From CAYWVO01 sp964461835 (GTDB lineage Bacteria; Zixibacteria; MSB-5A5; WJJR01; JAJRUJ01): a stretch of 64,000 nt of DNA. The position numbers were made by a program, and so were the translations under genes. Below, piece by piece: positions 52,424 to 62,472 of the stretch. Where the stretch lies: assembly GCA_964461835.1 (NCBI GenBank), contig CAYWVO010000009.1, positions 1 through 64,000 on the forward strand. Direction: 5' to 3'. Within the stretch, counting starts at the first letter, position 1. Every line of letters begins with the position of its first letter. The notes beneath the pieces are model-generated. The model was not told where the DNA came from. It did not search any database and was given only the letters and a program-made list of their open reading frames with translations.

Positions 52424-53743
52424 TTATTTCTTTTTGCCAATCCCGGAGAGGATGTCTGCCAAATCTGGTTTGCCGATTTCCTGCAATTCGTAGCGTACCC
52501 GGACCGATGGCCGCTTAATCTTGCAAATCTGCCGGAGGTCAATCGGCGTACCAATCACGACACTGTCACAGGGCGTGGCGTTGATTGTGGCTTCGAGGTC
52601 TTTCACCTGCTTGTCACCATAGCCCATTGCCGGCAGTAATCCCTCGACATGGGGGTACTTTTTAAAGGTATCGGCAATTGTTCCCTTGGCATACGGTTTC
52701 GGATCGACAATTTCCGCCGCACCGAAATTCTCCGCCGCGACGACGCCGGCGCCATATTGCATTTCACCGTGGGTCAGGGTGGGGCCGTCCTCCACCACCA
52801 AGACCTTCTTTCCCTTGATGACTTTCGGGTCTTCCACGGTAATGGGTGAGGCGGCCTCGATGACGATGGCAGTCGGATTGACTGCTTGAATATTACTCCG
52901 CACTTCGAGGATACCTTCCGGCTCTGCCGTGACCACTTTGTTGATCACCACCACATCCGCCATCCGCAGATTTGTCTCCCCCGGGTAATAACGCAATTCG
53001 TGACCCGGTCGATGCGGATCGGCGACCGTGATATACACATCCGGCAGATAGAACGACGTGTCGTTATTGCCCCCATCCCAAACAATCACGTCGGCCTCTT
53101 TTTCCGCCTCTTTCAGGATCATCCCATAATCGACGCCGGCGTACACAATATTACCGGCCCGAATATGCGGCTCGTACTCCTCGCGCTCTTCAATAGTACA
53201 TTTGTGTTTGTCGAGGTCGGCCAGTTCGGCAAAGCGTTGACAGGCCTGCTTGGCCAGGTTGCCGTACGGCATCGGATGACGGATGGCGGCGACTTTTAGT
53301 CCCTGATTACGTAATACCTCGCAGACACGCCGCGTGGTCTGGCTCTTCCCACTTCCGGTGCGGACCGCACAGATCGAGACCACGGGACGCTTGGACTTAA
53401 GCATGGTCTGTTTTGGACCGAGCAGGACAAAGTCCGCCCCCATGTTCTGGACCCGGGAGGCCTGATGCATGACATACTCGTGCGTCACGTCGGAATAGGC
53501 AAAGACCACCTGATCAACTTCATGTTTCGCAATCAAGACTTCGAGGTCTTCTTCCGGCTTAATCGGGATTCCTTTGGGATACCGCTTCCCGGCCAGGGCG
53601 GCGGGGTACTTGCGACCAGCTATATCGGGAATCTGGGTCGCGGTAAAGGCAACGACTTCGAATGAACGGTTATTGCGATACACGCAGTTGAAATTGTGAA
53701 AGTCGCGGCCTGCCGCGCCCATAATGATCACTTTTTTCGGCAT
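52424..53743 (-). CDS. Cyclic 2,3-diphosphoglycerate synthetase-like P-loop protein
   Basis: A 439-residue protein that starts MPKKVIIMGAAGRDFHNFN. A Rossmann-like N-terminal part (about 1-120) precedes a P-loop domain with CAVRTGSGKSQTTR, WDGGNNDTSF and VVINKV. The family is annotated after the archaeal cyclic 2,3-diphosphoglycerate synthetase; bacterial members are often found next to carbamate kinase, as here, and their reaction is not established. AAGGAG lies before the ATG. Probably the first gene of a two-gene unit. Confidence 0.82.
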   Translation of the reverse strand: MPKKVIIMGAAGRDFHNFNCVYRNNRSFEVVAFTATQIPDIAGRKYPAALAGKRYPKGIPIKPEEDLEVLIAKHEVDQVVFAYSDVTHEYVMHQASRVQNMGADFVLLGPKQTMLKSKRPVVSICAVRTGSGKSQTTRRVCEVLRNQGLKVAAIRHPMPYGNLAKQACQRFAELADLDKHKCTIEEREEYEPHIRAGNIVYAGVDYGMILKEAEKEADVIVWDGGNNDTSFYLPDVYITVADPHRPGHELRYYPGETNLRMADVVVINKVVTAEPEGILEVRSNIQAVNPTAIVIEAASPITVEDPKVIKGKKVLVVEDGPTLTHGEMQYGAGVVAAENFGAAEIVDPKPYAKGTIADTFKKYPHVEGLLPAMGYGDKQVKDLEATINATPCDSVVIGTPIDLRQICKIKRPSVRVRYELQEIGKPDLADILSGIGKKK

Positions 53744-53980
53744 TACTAGACTCCTTTTCTGACGGAACCGATTTCAGCAAACGAATGGGTCGTAAGGTAA
53801 ACCGCACACTTAGATACAGGAAGCCAGCCACATCAGGATAATGAGGATCTCTGTCGGGCGGCCATGTACGGAACAATTATCCATAGACGATTAGCGTCCT
53901 CCCGTCTCGTCCTCATCTCAACCGGACAGGAGCATTCACGAGTTCATTCAAGTCATCTGACTCATACTACAGATGAGCCA

Positions 53981-55480
53981 TTATTGGTTGTCAATCTGCG
54001 CTCGCTGGATCGTGCCCGAGAAATCGATGTACACGGATTTCCATTCAGAGAACACGTCCAACGCGGCGTTGCCGGCCTCCCGATGCCCATTACCGGTATT
54101 CTTCGTCCCGCCGAATGGCAAGTGCACCTCGGCGCCAATTGTCGGCGCGTTGACGTAAAAGATCCCCGTGTAGACGTCCCGCATTGCCGTAAAGGCTTTG
54201 TTGATATCTTGCGTATAGATCGATGCGGACAAGCCATATACAACGTCGTTACACACATCAATAGCCTGCTTGAATCCATTGACCGGGATTAACGCCGCCA
54301 CCGGACCGAAGATCTCTTCCTGGGCGATGCGCATTTTTCTGTCGACGTCACCGAAAATGGTCGGTTCGTGGAAATGTCCGTGCCGGCAATTTCCCCGATT
54401 CTTGGGCTTGCCGCCAAGGAGGAGTTTTGCCCCATCGACTTTCTGGCCGATTTGGATGTATTCCATCACTGTCTGCAACTGGGACTCCGAGACGGACGGC
54501 CCCATGTCGATTTTCTCATCGAGGCCATTCCCCACTTTGAGCTTTTTGGCACGAGCAACAAGGCGATTGACAAATTTGCGGTAGATTTTCTTATCCAGGA
54601 TGATCCGGGAGGTCGCGGTACACCGCTGACCAGTAGTTCCGAATGCGCCCCACAAGCATCCGTCAACTGCCAGGTCCAGATTGGCATCATCCAGGATGAT
54701 AATGGCGTTCTTGCCACCCATCTCCAGATGGCAATGCTTGAAATAAGGGGCACAGGCCTCGGAGACCCGGCGACCGACTTCGGTCGATCCAGTGAACGAT
54801 ACGACGTGTACATCTTTGTGTGTCATCAACGGTTCACCGACTTCACTCCCGCTGCCGGTGACCATATTGACCACGCCCGGAGGTAGACCGCACTCCTTGC
54901 AGATGTTCATAAAGTGAATGGCCGAGAGCGGTGTATAGGTGGCTGGTTTCCAGACACACGTATTTCCGAGAACCAGCGCGGGAATCATCTTCCAGGATGC
55001 AATCGCCAACGGGAAATTCCAGGGTGTAATAATGCCGCACACACCGAGCGGCTGGCGCACCGACATCATGAATTTATCCTGCAACTCTGACGGCGTGGTC
55101 TGGCCAAACTGGCGACGACCCTCCCCTGCCATGTAGTAGGTCATGTCGATGACTTCCTGCACATCGCCACGTGTTTCGTCGATGATTTTACCCATTTCAC
55201 GGGTCATATCCTGCGCCAAGCGTTCCTTCTCAGCCCAGACTCGGTCGGCAATTCTGAAAAGGATTTCCGCGCGCTTGGGAGCGGGTACCAGGCGCCAGGT
55301 CTTGTAGGCGCGCTTGGCTGCGGCCACTGCCGCGTTGACATCAGTTTTATCCGATTTCTGAAAACGGCCCAGGAGCTCGCGGGTATCCGCAGGATTAATA
55401 TTTTCGAATGTCTTGCCGGTTTTCGACGACACCCATTCACCGTTAATGAAATTCTTGTACGTTTTTACTCGTTTCGCCAT
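53981..55480 (-). CDS. NAD(P)-dependent aldehyde dehydrogenase
   Basis: A 499-residue ALDH-superfamily enzyme. It shows ITPWNFPLAIASWKMIPAL, FTGSTEVGRRVSEA, the general-base glutamate in LEMGGKNAIII, the catalytic cysteine in GTTGQRCTATSRI, and EEIFGPVAALI. The C-terminus HLPFGGTKNTGNGHREAG is close to semialdehyde dehydrogenases of the ALDH7 / alpha-ketoglutarate-semialdehyde type. The true substrate is unknown. It is transcribed alone or as the last gene after MATE (gap about 120 bases). Confidence 0.9.
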   Translation of the reverse strand: MAKRVKTYKNFINGEWVSSKTGKTFENINPADTRELLGRFQKSDKTDVNAAVAAAKRAYKTWRLVPAPKRAEILFRIADRVWAEKERLAQDMTREMGKIIDETRGDVQEVIDMTYYMAGEGRRQFGQTTPSELQDKFMMSVRQPLGVCGIITPWNFPLAIASWKMIPALVLGNTCVWKPATYTPLSAIHFMNICKECGLPPGVVNMVTGSGSEVGEPLMTHKDVHVVSFTGSTEVGRRVSEACAPYFKHCHLEMGGKNAIIILDDANLDLAVDGCLWGAFGTTGQRCTATSRIILDKKIYRKFVNRLVARAKKLKVGNGLDEKIDMGPSVSESQLQTVMEYIQIGQKVDGAKLLLGGKPKNRGNCRHGHFHEPTIFGDVDRKMRIAQEEIFGPVAALIPVNGFKQAIDVCNDVVYGLSASIYTQDINKAFTAMRDVYTGIFYVNAPTIGAEVHLPFGGTKNTGNGHREAGNAALDVFSEWKSVYIDFSGTIQRAQIDNQ

Positions 55481-55600
55481 TACCCTGCCTCTCCTGTTTT
55501 CCGATGTGACCTCCGGCCCGACCTCACGCTTGAAAACACAGAATGTAGACGCGAAGTCGTTATCTGTAAAGGAGATTCTGACAAAATGCCGGTGCAGGTG

Positions 55601-56971
55601 CTAGACGGCTTTCTGCAACCAGCGACGTCTGAGGAATACAATAGTAAACAGCAACGAGCCACCGATGGAAGCCGCAGTAAACGACCACCATACCCCTTCC
55701 GGTCCAAAGTTAAGCACCCGTGTTAAGAGAAATACCCCGGGGACCTGCAACCCCCACATATACGTCACCCCGACAGTCATCAACGGTACGGTATGGCCCG
55801 ATCCGGTGAACACCCCCTCGAAGATGATGTAGGCGCCAATAAACGGGAGACTGATCGCGGCGATGCGGAAGAAGTTGATGCCGATAGCAATTTCCGGTTG
55901 GGTGGAGAAAAATACGGCAATTAATTGCCTGGCCAAGAATGCCGTGGCAATTCCCAGCACGACCATAGTTCCAGTGCCCAGGCCCAATCCTTTCCAGGCG
56001 GTTTGCCAGGCCCGATCGAATTTACGCGCGCCCATATTCTGGCCGATTAAGGCGCCGAGACCCAATTCAAGTCCGACACAGAGCATAATTCCCAGATGCA
56101 AAAACTGCATCCCCGCTCCGTAGACGGCGACCGCCGGCGGGCCAAACACCGCCAGCATAGGCAGGATTACCGAACGTCCCAACGAGTCCGAAATCGACGT
56201 TGCCCCCGCGGGCAGGCCGATCTTGAGCATTTCCCACATGGTCCTAACGTGGATTGCCGCCTTTGGGCGAAACGAAAACTGCACATTCAGTTGCCCGGTA
56301 TAAAACAACACAATGCCAAAGACAACGGTAATGGTGTACGAGATAACCGAAGCCGCCCCCGCGCCGGTAACACCCCATGCCGGGAATATCCACCATCCGA
56401 AAATGAAGAACGGATCGAGAACCATGTTGAGTGCCGCGGAGCCCACCATGATGGACATTGCCGTATTGGGATGCCCGATGCCGCGCAACGCGGTGTAAAT
56501 CGTCCAGGTCGAAAAATTGGTCATTAAGCCGAGGAACAACACCCGTCCGTACGGGATACACAATGCGGCCACCTCCCCCCGCGCGCCGAGGAGATGAACT
56601 ATTTGCGGGGTGGTGCAGTAACCAATGATCCCGAACAGGGCACCGAGGATCCATTTGAGTAGGAGCGCCTCTTTAATGGCGACTTCGGTCCGGGGCAGGT
56701 CATTCTCACCGTAGCGGCGGCTGATGATGGCTACAGACCCCGTACCGGCAATCATATTGACCGAGGAGATGACCCAGTAGTAGGCATTGAAAAAGGTGAC
56801 CGCAGCAACGGCAATCGATCCCAGTCGCGAAACCCAGAACATATCGGCGATATGATAGATATTCCCGGCGGCGAACCCGATGGCCGAGGGGAAGCCCATG
56901 CGGATAATATTTGCCAGCACGTTGCCCTCGGTATAATTTCGGGAAGGTTTTCTCGGGATCTCTGCCATCAT
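55601..56971 (-). CDS. MATE-family multidrug/cation efflux transporter
   Basis: About 456 residues with twelve predicted transmembrane segments in two MatE halves. Family features are NIIRMGFPSAIGFAAGNIYH at the start of half one, and the repeat MLKIGLPAGATSISDSLGR in half two. It exports drugs or other organic cations with Na+ or H+. Tandem ATGs at 56971 and 56968 follow TTGGAGTGCA. It lies 89 bases after the MBL gene at the 3' side of a long minus-strand run. Confidence 0.9.
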   Translation of the reverse strand: MMAEIPRKPSRNYTEGNVLANIIRMGFPSAIGFAAGNIYHIADMFWVSRLGSIAVAAVTFFNAYYWVISSVNMIAGTGSVAIISRRYGENDLPRTEVAIKEALLLKWILGALFGIIGYCTTPQIVHLLGARGEVAALCIPYGRVLFLGLMTNFSTWTIYTALRGIGHPNTAMSIMVGSAALNMVLDPFFIFGWWIFPAWGVTGAGAASVISYTITVVFGIVLFYTGQLNVQFSFRPKAAIHVRTMWEMLKIGLPAGATSISDSLGRSVILPMLAVFGPPAVAVYGAGMQFLHLGIMLCVGLELGLGALIGQNMGARKFDRAWQTAWKGLGLGTGTMVVLGIATAFLARQLIAVFFSTQPEIAIGINFFRIAAISLPFIGAYIIFEGVFTGSGHTVPLMTVGVTYMWGLQVPGVFLLTRVLNFGPEGVWWSFTAASIGGSLLFTIVFLRRRWLQKAV

Positions 56972-57060
56972 TGCACTCCAACCAAGGGCAGAATATAGCG
57001 AATCGCAAAGCAATGGCCGAGCAAGTGGCGGGGTGGTTCTGTCAGAAACGAAGTGGAGCG

Positions 57061-57831
57061 TTAGAGAAGAATGGACTTGCCGTCCTCGGCAAATACCAAC
57101 GTACCAGGGAAATCACGAAAGGCCGAGGTAATACTGTCCAGATCGAGATTGGGGCCTAGGTGAGTGATGGCCACTTTCTCGGCGCGCAGGTTGCAGGCAT
57201 AATCTGCAATCTCCTGGGGATCGATATGGGTGGTCTCAATCAGCAGCAGGGCCAATTCCGGTACCCGCGGGAGATCAGAAACTGCCGCGAAATCGGCACT
57301 GTACAAGATGCGCTTTTCCCCGACATCACAGAGAAACGAATAACTTTCGCCCCGGTTCGAATTCTCAGCCATCCACGGCTCTCCCAGCAATTTCGTGAGA
57401 TGCGTATTGGAGTGCGGTCGGATAACGACGTGGTTTTGTACGACTTTCCGGCCGTCGGCCAGCGGTTCAAAGGTGATGGAGAAGGGAAATCGTTCAAGAA
57501 ACAAATACTCCAGGCGGAGATACGCCTTAAACCCGTCAATTGCCTCAGCCGGCAGGTACACACGCAGCGGGCGCGTGCGCTCTACCAGATATAATTGCTG
57601 GAGGAAAAAGGGCAGGCCACAAATATGATCCGGGTGGGTATGGGAAATAACAATCGTGTCGAGGGACTCATACGACTTCCCGGCCCGGAGAAATGATCGA
57701 GTAACGCCGTCACCGCAATCGAAGAGAATGGTCGCGGATGATGTTTCCAAGAGATGTCCTGATGATGCCCGTTCAGCGGAAGCCTCTCCCCCGCCGGAAC
57801 CAAGAATTGTCCAGGTACCTACTGCGCTCAT
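57061..57831 (-). CDS. Metallo-beta-lactamase-fold hydrolase, RNase Z-like
   Basis: A 256-residue MBL-fold protein. The HxHxDH metal motif is ISHTHPDHICGLPFF. Later ligands are probably the histidine in RPHSNTHLT, the aspartate in LYSADFAA and the histidine in AITHLGPN. This is the RNase Z / ElaC-like branch. The long exosite arm of tRNase Z is not evident, so tRNA processing is not certain. It lies 21 bases downstream of the threonine aldolase gene. Confidence 0.87.
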   Translation of the reverse strand: MSAVGTWTILGSGGGEASAERASSGHLLETSSATILFDCGDGVTRSFLRAGKSYESLDTIVISHTHPDHICGLPFFLQQLYLVERTRPLRVYLPAEAIDGFKAYLRLEYLFLERFPFSITFEPLADGRKVVQNHVVIRPHSNTHLTKLLGEPWMAENSNRGESYSFLCDVGEKRILYSADFAAVSDLPRVPELALLLIETTHIDPQEIADYACNLRAEKVAITHLGPNLDLDSITSAFRDFPGTLVFAEDGKSILL

Positions 57832-57852
57832 CCGACCTCCGCTTTTGCAATA

Positions 57853-58881
57853 CTATTCGTCAATTACCCGCAATACGGTTCGCGCTGCCGTTTCCATATC
57901 TTCGATGGTAACATCCAGATGCGCCACTGCCCGAATCCGCGTGGCGCCAAACGGCACCAACCAGACGCCGTCATCATGCAGCCGGTGATACACCTGCATG
58001 ACGTCTTTACCGGTGCGAGCAAGATCGATGACAATGATATTTGTGGGTGGTGGGTCGGGAAGGATTGCGAGTTGATCATGCTCCCCGACGATTTCGGCGA
58101 ATCGCTGTGCTTTAACGTGATCTTCCGCCAGCTTCGGCAGGTGGTGTTCCAACGCGTAGATGCCGGCAGCAGCGAGAATCCCCACTTGCCGCATCCCGCC
58201 GCCGAACATTTTGCGTGTCCGCCGCGCCTCGGTGATAAAGTCCCGGGAGCCAGTGATAATCGATCCAACCGGCGCCCCCAGCGCTTTGGACAAGCAGCTC
58301 ATCACTGAATCGGCGGTCGCCGCGTAATCGGCCAACGGAACCCCCGTTGCGGCTGACGCATTCCACAGCCGTGCGCCATCAAGATGAACCACCAAGCCAC
58401 GATCGTGTGCGGCGTCGGATATTTCTTGCATGGCCTCCAAGGGTATAACCGCACCACCCCCCCGGTTATGGGTATTTTCCAGGCAAACAACCCGCGTTCG
58501 GGCACAATGAATGTCATCAATCCGGATTGCCGCCAGCATATCCTCCGTGCGCATGATACTGTCCGGACACGAAATCATTTGCATCTGCAAACCCGAGAAC
58601 GCCGCGGCCGTCCCGACCTCATAACACGCGATATGTGATTCATAATCGAGTATGATTTCATTCCCCGGCGAGGTCCAGGTGTTCAGGCAAATTTGGTTTC
58701 CCATGGTTCCGGAAGGGACGAATAACGCAGCCTCTTTGCCGAACAGCTCCGCCGTTAGAGCTTCCAGCCGTTGCACAGTGGGGTCGCTCTCGAAGACATC
58801 ATCACCGACGACCGCTTCGGCAATTGCCTGGCGCATGCCGGCGGTAGGTTTGGTGACGGTGTCGGAACGCAGGTCAATCAT
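57853..58881 (-). CDS. ltaE: Low-specificity L-threonine aldolase
   Basis: About 342 residues, fold-type I PLP enzyme. It starts with MIDLRSDTVTKPTAGMRQA and shows the PLP-stacking histidine region, ENTHNRGGG, VHLDGARLWNA and the PLP lysine in SCLSKALGAPVGS. It cleaves L-threonine or allo-threonine to glycine and acetaldehyde. The start at 58881 is chosen over 58893, since GGAG lies 8 bases before it. It is 18 bases after the polyprenol-kinase-like gene. Confidence 0.92.
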   Translation of the reverse strand: MIDLRSDTVTKPTAGMRQAIAEAVVGDDVFESDPTVQRLEALTAELFGKEAALFVPSGTMGNQICLNTWTSPGNEIILDYESHIACYEVGTAAAFSGLQMQMISCPDSIMRTEDMLAAIRIDDIHCARTRVVCLENTHNRGGGAVIPLEAMQEISDAAHDRGLVVHLDGARLWNASAATGVPLADYAATADSVMSCLSKALGAPVGSIITGSRDFITEARRTRKMFGGGMRQVGILAAAGIYALEHHLPKLAEDHVKAQRFAEIVGEHDQLAILPDPPPTNIIVIDLARTGKDVMQVYHRLHDDGVWLVPFGATRIRAVAHLDVTIEDMETAARTVLRVIDE

Positions 58882-58899
58882 TGGCATCTCCATCTTGTA

Positions 58900-59502
58900 T
58901 CAAAACCATTGCGGGGCGAAGTGTAAAAACAAACCACTGATTAAGGGAACGGACAAATTATCGTTGACGTACCCCGAGCTAAGTTCGGTGACGGTGGCCA
59001 GGGCGGCGGCGGCGATTCCCCAACCCAGTGGAATTGTCGGCAAGACTATTACCCATAGTGTGGCCACACTAAAAAACGCCAATGACCCCTCTAACGATTT
59101 CTCCCCGATCCGCAGCCGTCCCCAGCGACGTCCGACGAGGGCAGCGGCCGTATCACCCAGCACAATAAATCCCATGGCCGCCGCGGCGACCGGAACTGAA
59201 AACGCAATGCGGCAATACAACCCGGCAAGGACAACATAGGTCGCCCCGGTAACGTTATTCTTTTCTTTGGGGCGGATCACCGAACCGATTAACGGCCGCA
59301 GGACACCATATGCCGGCGACCGGGCGAGCCGCAGGATGTCGATGAACAGGATAATGAGGAAAATCCCGGTTAGCAGGCCTACCGCCCAGGCATATGGAAC
59401 AATGAAATAGCCCAGCGGAATGAGCATCCCCAGCAGATGGATTGCCTTCCGTTGCAGTTCCGCCTGGTACGGAAGATCCCGTTCCGACCCGTCATCCGTC
59501 AT
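58900..59502 (-). CDS. Dolichol/polyprenol kinase-like (SEC59/CTP-dependent) membrane protein
   Basis: A 200-residue polytopic membrane protein with about six hydrophobic segments. The diagnostic region GDTAAALVGRRWGRLRIGEK SLEGS, near residue 130, matches the diacylglycerol/phytol/dolichol kinase family that phosphorylates polyprenols with CTP. ELQRKAIHLLGMLIPLGYF at the start also fits. The substrate may be a polyprenol or another long-chain alcohol. It lies 9 bases after the SurA-like gene. Confidence 0.85.
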   Translation of the reverse strand: MTDDGSERDLPYQAELQRKAIHLLGMLIPLGYFIVPYAWAVGLLTGIFLIILFIDILRLARSPAYGVLRPLIGSVIRPKEKNNVTGATYVVLAGLYCRIAFSVPVAAAAMGFIVLGDTAAALVGRRWGRLRIGEKSLEGSLAFFSVATLWVIVLPTIPLGWGIAAAALATVTELSSGYVNDNLSVPLISGLFLHFAPQWF

Positions 59503-59511
59503 GGATTCTAC

Positions 59512-61257
59512 TTACTCTGCGGGGTCCGCGCCAAACTCAGCGGCGACCGCCGCCACGACGTCCTCATGTATTTCAATTGTATGACGGGAAAGGATACGTT
59601 CGCGCCATTGTTGGTGCTGATCCCGTCGATGCTGGAGTATCAACGCCTTTCTCGCCTGGTTCCGCAGCAGCCGTTCACTGGGCAACGGGGCTTGATCAAC
59701 CAATCTAATCACATGATATCCCCAGTCGGTATGAATCGGATCAGAGATTTGTCCGACATCGAGTTCCACCGCCGCGGCAAAGACCTTCGACGATATATCA
59801 TTTGCCGAAACCCATCCCAGATCATAGGTCATACCAAGCAACGAGGAATCTCCCCGAAAATATTCTTGAGCCAGCATCGCGAAATCCTCTCCGTTGCGCA
59901 AGCGTTTCACGACCTGTCTGGCTGTGCCCAACGATTCCAGTACAATCTGTTGCAGATGAAAAGGCCGGTCCGGGTAAAGGGTCGCTCGATGCTCTACGAT
60001 ATAGTCATCAATGTCTTGTTTCGAAGGAGCATAATGGACATCTTTTGACGACATTCGTAACCGGTTTTTGACGGTCTCTCGCCAATGAGCGGCGCGGGCA
60101 CTGTCGACCATTGATTTGGACAAAAAGCCATATTCTTCCAAGGTTCTCCACTGGGCGAGAAAGCGATGCATTTCCTGAATCAGTTCCCGGCGGTCAGCCA
60201 CTTTATCTTCAATTGGATCCCGTTCATGCATCAACTTCTGCGCCCGAAGTCGGTACTGTCCGCCAAAGATCGTATCTGTTTCGTTGGAAAACGCCACGGG
60301 AAGATCCCGGGGAATTGCATCCGGCGGCCGGTAGAGTAAGGAATCCACAATAGTCAAGGTCGATGCTTCGAGGATACTATCGTTGAACGCCTCCAACCAA
60401 GTGTTCATCCGCTCATCCGCTAGTTTTTCCGCGATTTGGCGGACCGTGGCTTCATCCAGATTAAAAGTATCACCTGGTTCATACCGGCCGTTGATCCGTA
60501 CAATAAACCAGCCGCCGTGGCTGGGAAACGGCGGCATGATTTGCCCTACCGGAAAGGAGAACACCGAATCGAGCCAGGGGGTGACATCTGTTGGGTCATA
60601 TGTGCGCCAGCCTATCCGTCCGCCATTGGCTCGCGTATAATGATCCTGGGAGTAGTACCGGGCCAGAGTATCGAAGTTTTCTCCTGCCATCAGCCGACGA
60701 TACAAATCATTGATGATCGACTCCGCGGATTTCCACTTGTACTCCTCAGGCATTTCCCGCATCCCCGGATCGCGCAGGTCCTCCCGGATGGCAATATGCT
60801 GAGGATTGACGGTGACCTGTTTAACCAGAAACTGCTCCGGATGGTCTTGCCAATATTGCACAACATCGTTGGGCGTTGGGTGTATGTCCGGCAGGACACG
60901 GGCGCCATAATATCTTCGCAGGGCCGATTGCCGGAGGCGAGAATGGAATGCCAGACGAAACCCATAGTCGCGTCCGGAGTCGGTATTGTCGGCTTCGATT
61001 ATCATCACCCGTTCGAGAATGAGACTATCGAGAATTTCCTGGACGAATTCCCGGTCCACCGGGTGACTGAGATGGCGTTCGGCAGTTACTTGCACGGCGT
61101 GTTCCAACTCGGCGGCAGAGATACTGCGATCATCCACGCTGGCAACAACAGCCGAAGGGGTGGACTCGTCGGCGAATACCGGACCGCTTACCAGCACCGG
61201 CGCCCAGCAAAGTAGCAGAAATAATCCGATGAGGAGAAATTGTTGTCGCGGTATCAT
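59512..61257 (-). CDS. SurA/PpiD-like peptidyl-prolyl isomerase with two parvulin-like domains
   Basis: About 581 residues with a signal peptide (LLIGLFLLLCWAPVLVSGP). The N-terminal SurA-type helical region contains VVASVDDRSISAAELEHAV. A first parvulin-like domain (about 150-275) has ANGGRIGWRTYDPTD and GWFIVRINGRYEPG; a second (about 445-545) has YDLGWVSANDISSKVF and GYHVIRLVD. It is a periplasmic chaperone for outer-membrane proteins. The start at 61257 is preferred, since the upstream 17 residues do not extend the signal peptide. The PorV-like gene lies 133 bases upstream. Confidence 0.87.
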   Translation of the reverse strand: MIPRQQFLLIGLFLLLCWAPVLVSGPVFADESTPSAVVASVDDRSISAAELEHAVQVTAERHLSHPVDREFVQEILDSLILERVMIIEADNTDSGRDYGFRLAFHSRLRQSALRRYYGARVLPDIHPTPNDVVQYWQDHPEQFLVKQVTVNPQHIAIREDLRDPGMREMPEEYKWKSAESIINDLYRRLMAGENFDTLARYYSQDHYTRANGGRIGWRTYDPTDVTPWLDSVFSFPVGQIMPPFPSHGGWFIVRINGRYEPGDTFNLDEATVRQIAEKLADERMNTWLEAFNDSILEASTLTIVDSLLYRPPDAIPRDLPVAFSNETDTIFGGQYRLRAQKLMHERDPIEDKVADRRELIQEMHRFLAQWRTLEEYGFLSKSMVDSARAAHWRETVKNRLRMSSKDVHYAPSKQDIDDYIVEHRATLYPDRPFHLQQIVLESLGTARQVVKRLRNGEDFAMLAQEYFRGDSSLLGMTYDLGWVSANDISSKVFAAAVELDVGQISDPIHTDWGYHVIRLVDQAPLPSERLLRNQARKALILQHRRDQHQQWRERILSRHTIEIHEDVVAAVAAEFGADPAE

Positions 61258-61390
61258 CTGCAAAAAGATCACTCCCTCTATCTCACCTGCGGTCAGAAGG
61301 TACGGCATCCTCGATCAGGATGCAACTAAGCCGGTTATATGCGAAACGCAACAAGAAGATCAACAAAAAGTAGGAAGATATGACGAGCAT

Positions 61391-62347
61391 CTAGCGGAGG
61401 CGGTACGCCAGAGACAGACGATAGGTAGTGTCGAACTCGTCATGGTCCAGAAACGCGGCGTCAATATCAAATTGCCAGACCCGCACCCCCAGACCGGCGG
61501 TGACCTTGCCGATGTCCGATCCCAGCCGCCCGAATACGATATCCCGATACCCCACCTCCACACCGGCATGGAGATCGGCCGAAACCGCCCCGGCCCACAA
61601 TTGACTGCCGCCGCGGCGGTTTTCAAAATACGTCTCCGCCTGCAGGGCAGCCGTGACACTCCAATCCCGGTAAGGGAAACGGAACTCCCCACCGAGATCG
61701 GCGTGCGGTACGATGGTTTCGGTTGTCCCGGTATTATATGAGAGATAGGTACCACTGGCATCAGCGAGCTTAACGGCCAGCGTTGCCCGGGAATGGATCA
61801 GCCATTGTGCCCCCACGTCCAGGCCCAGTCCGTAGGCGTCCGCCGAGGCCACGGAGCGATAAATGAATTTCCCGGTGACCCCAAGATGCACTTTCGGCCG
61901 TATGGCATACCCGACACTTACAGCCGCCTGATAGTCGCCATGATTCTCCGTGCGCAGGACATAGGGGCGGTCTGTCGTGCTGTCGATTGCAGTAATGTGT
62001 ATTCCACCTCCGCCCAAATAGTAGAACAGTCCACCGATTGCGAAGCTTCGGGCTTCGGTGCTGGGCCAGACCACGGCGGCCACGTCATGGTTAAGCAGTG
62101 CGCCGAACGTCTCCGCGTGCATAGCTGCGATTTGGGGGGTGGTGACCGAAGCCAGGGCTGCGGGGTTCCAGTAGGGCGCAGTGGCGTCTCCCGGTGCCGC
62201 CACGAACGCGGCACCGCGCCCGAGCGGCCGGGCGCCGAATCCCAAATTAAACGGCTCGCCGGCATACTTGGTCGCTGCCGCATCGGGAATCCCGCCCCAA
62301 TACAGCAAGGCGAACAGCGCTACCATAAACGATGTCCGTCGGTACAT
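61391..62347 (-). CDS. PorV/UPF0164-like outer-membrane beta-barrel protein
   Basis: About 318 residues with a signal peptide ending near DAAA. The mature start has the family signature LGFGARPLGRGAAFVAAPGDATAPYWNPAALA, trimmed here to GARPLGRGAAFVAAPGD. Alternating amphipathic strands continue to a terminal aromatic/Arg residue (LSLAYRLR), as in beta-barrels. PorV/PorQ relatives serve type IX secretion or OM protein assembly in Bacteroidetes; here only the family is supported. GAGGG precedes the ATG at 62347; GTG at 62362 is an alternative. Confidence 0.82.
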   Translation of the reverse strand: MYRRTSFMVALFALLYWGGIPDAAATKYAGEPFNLGFGARPLGRGAAFVAAPGDATAPYWNPAALASVTTPQIAAMHAETFGALLNHDVAAVVWPSTEARSFAIGGLFYYLGGGGIHITAIDSTTDRPYVLRTENHGDYQAAVSVGYAIRPKVHLGVTGKFIYRSVASADAYGLGLDVGAQWLIHSRATLAVKLADASGTYLSYNTGTTETIVPHADLGGEFRFPYRDWSVTAALQAETYFENRRGGSQLWAGAVSADLHAGVEVGYRDIVFGRLGSDIGKVTAGLGVRVWQFDIDAAFLDHDEFDTTYRLSLAYRLR

Positions 62348-62472
62348 CGGTTTAGCCCTCACACGTCATCCTTATACGCACTTGGCCGAAAAATAATCCC
62401 GGGGCTGGTGGGCACAAGCGGAATCTGGCTGAAGCGGGTGGAACGGAAATGCCGGTTTTCGAGCCAGGATAT

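Noticed and set aside
51470..53743. Arginine deiminase (arc) operon
   Set aside because: Only the carbamate kinase is present; the neighbour is a P-loop cyclic-DPG-synthetase-like protein.
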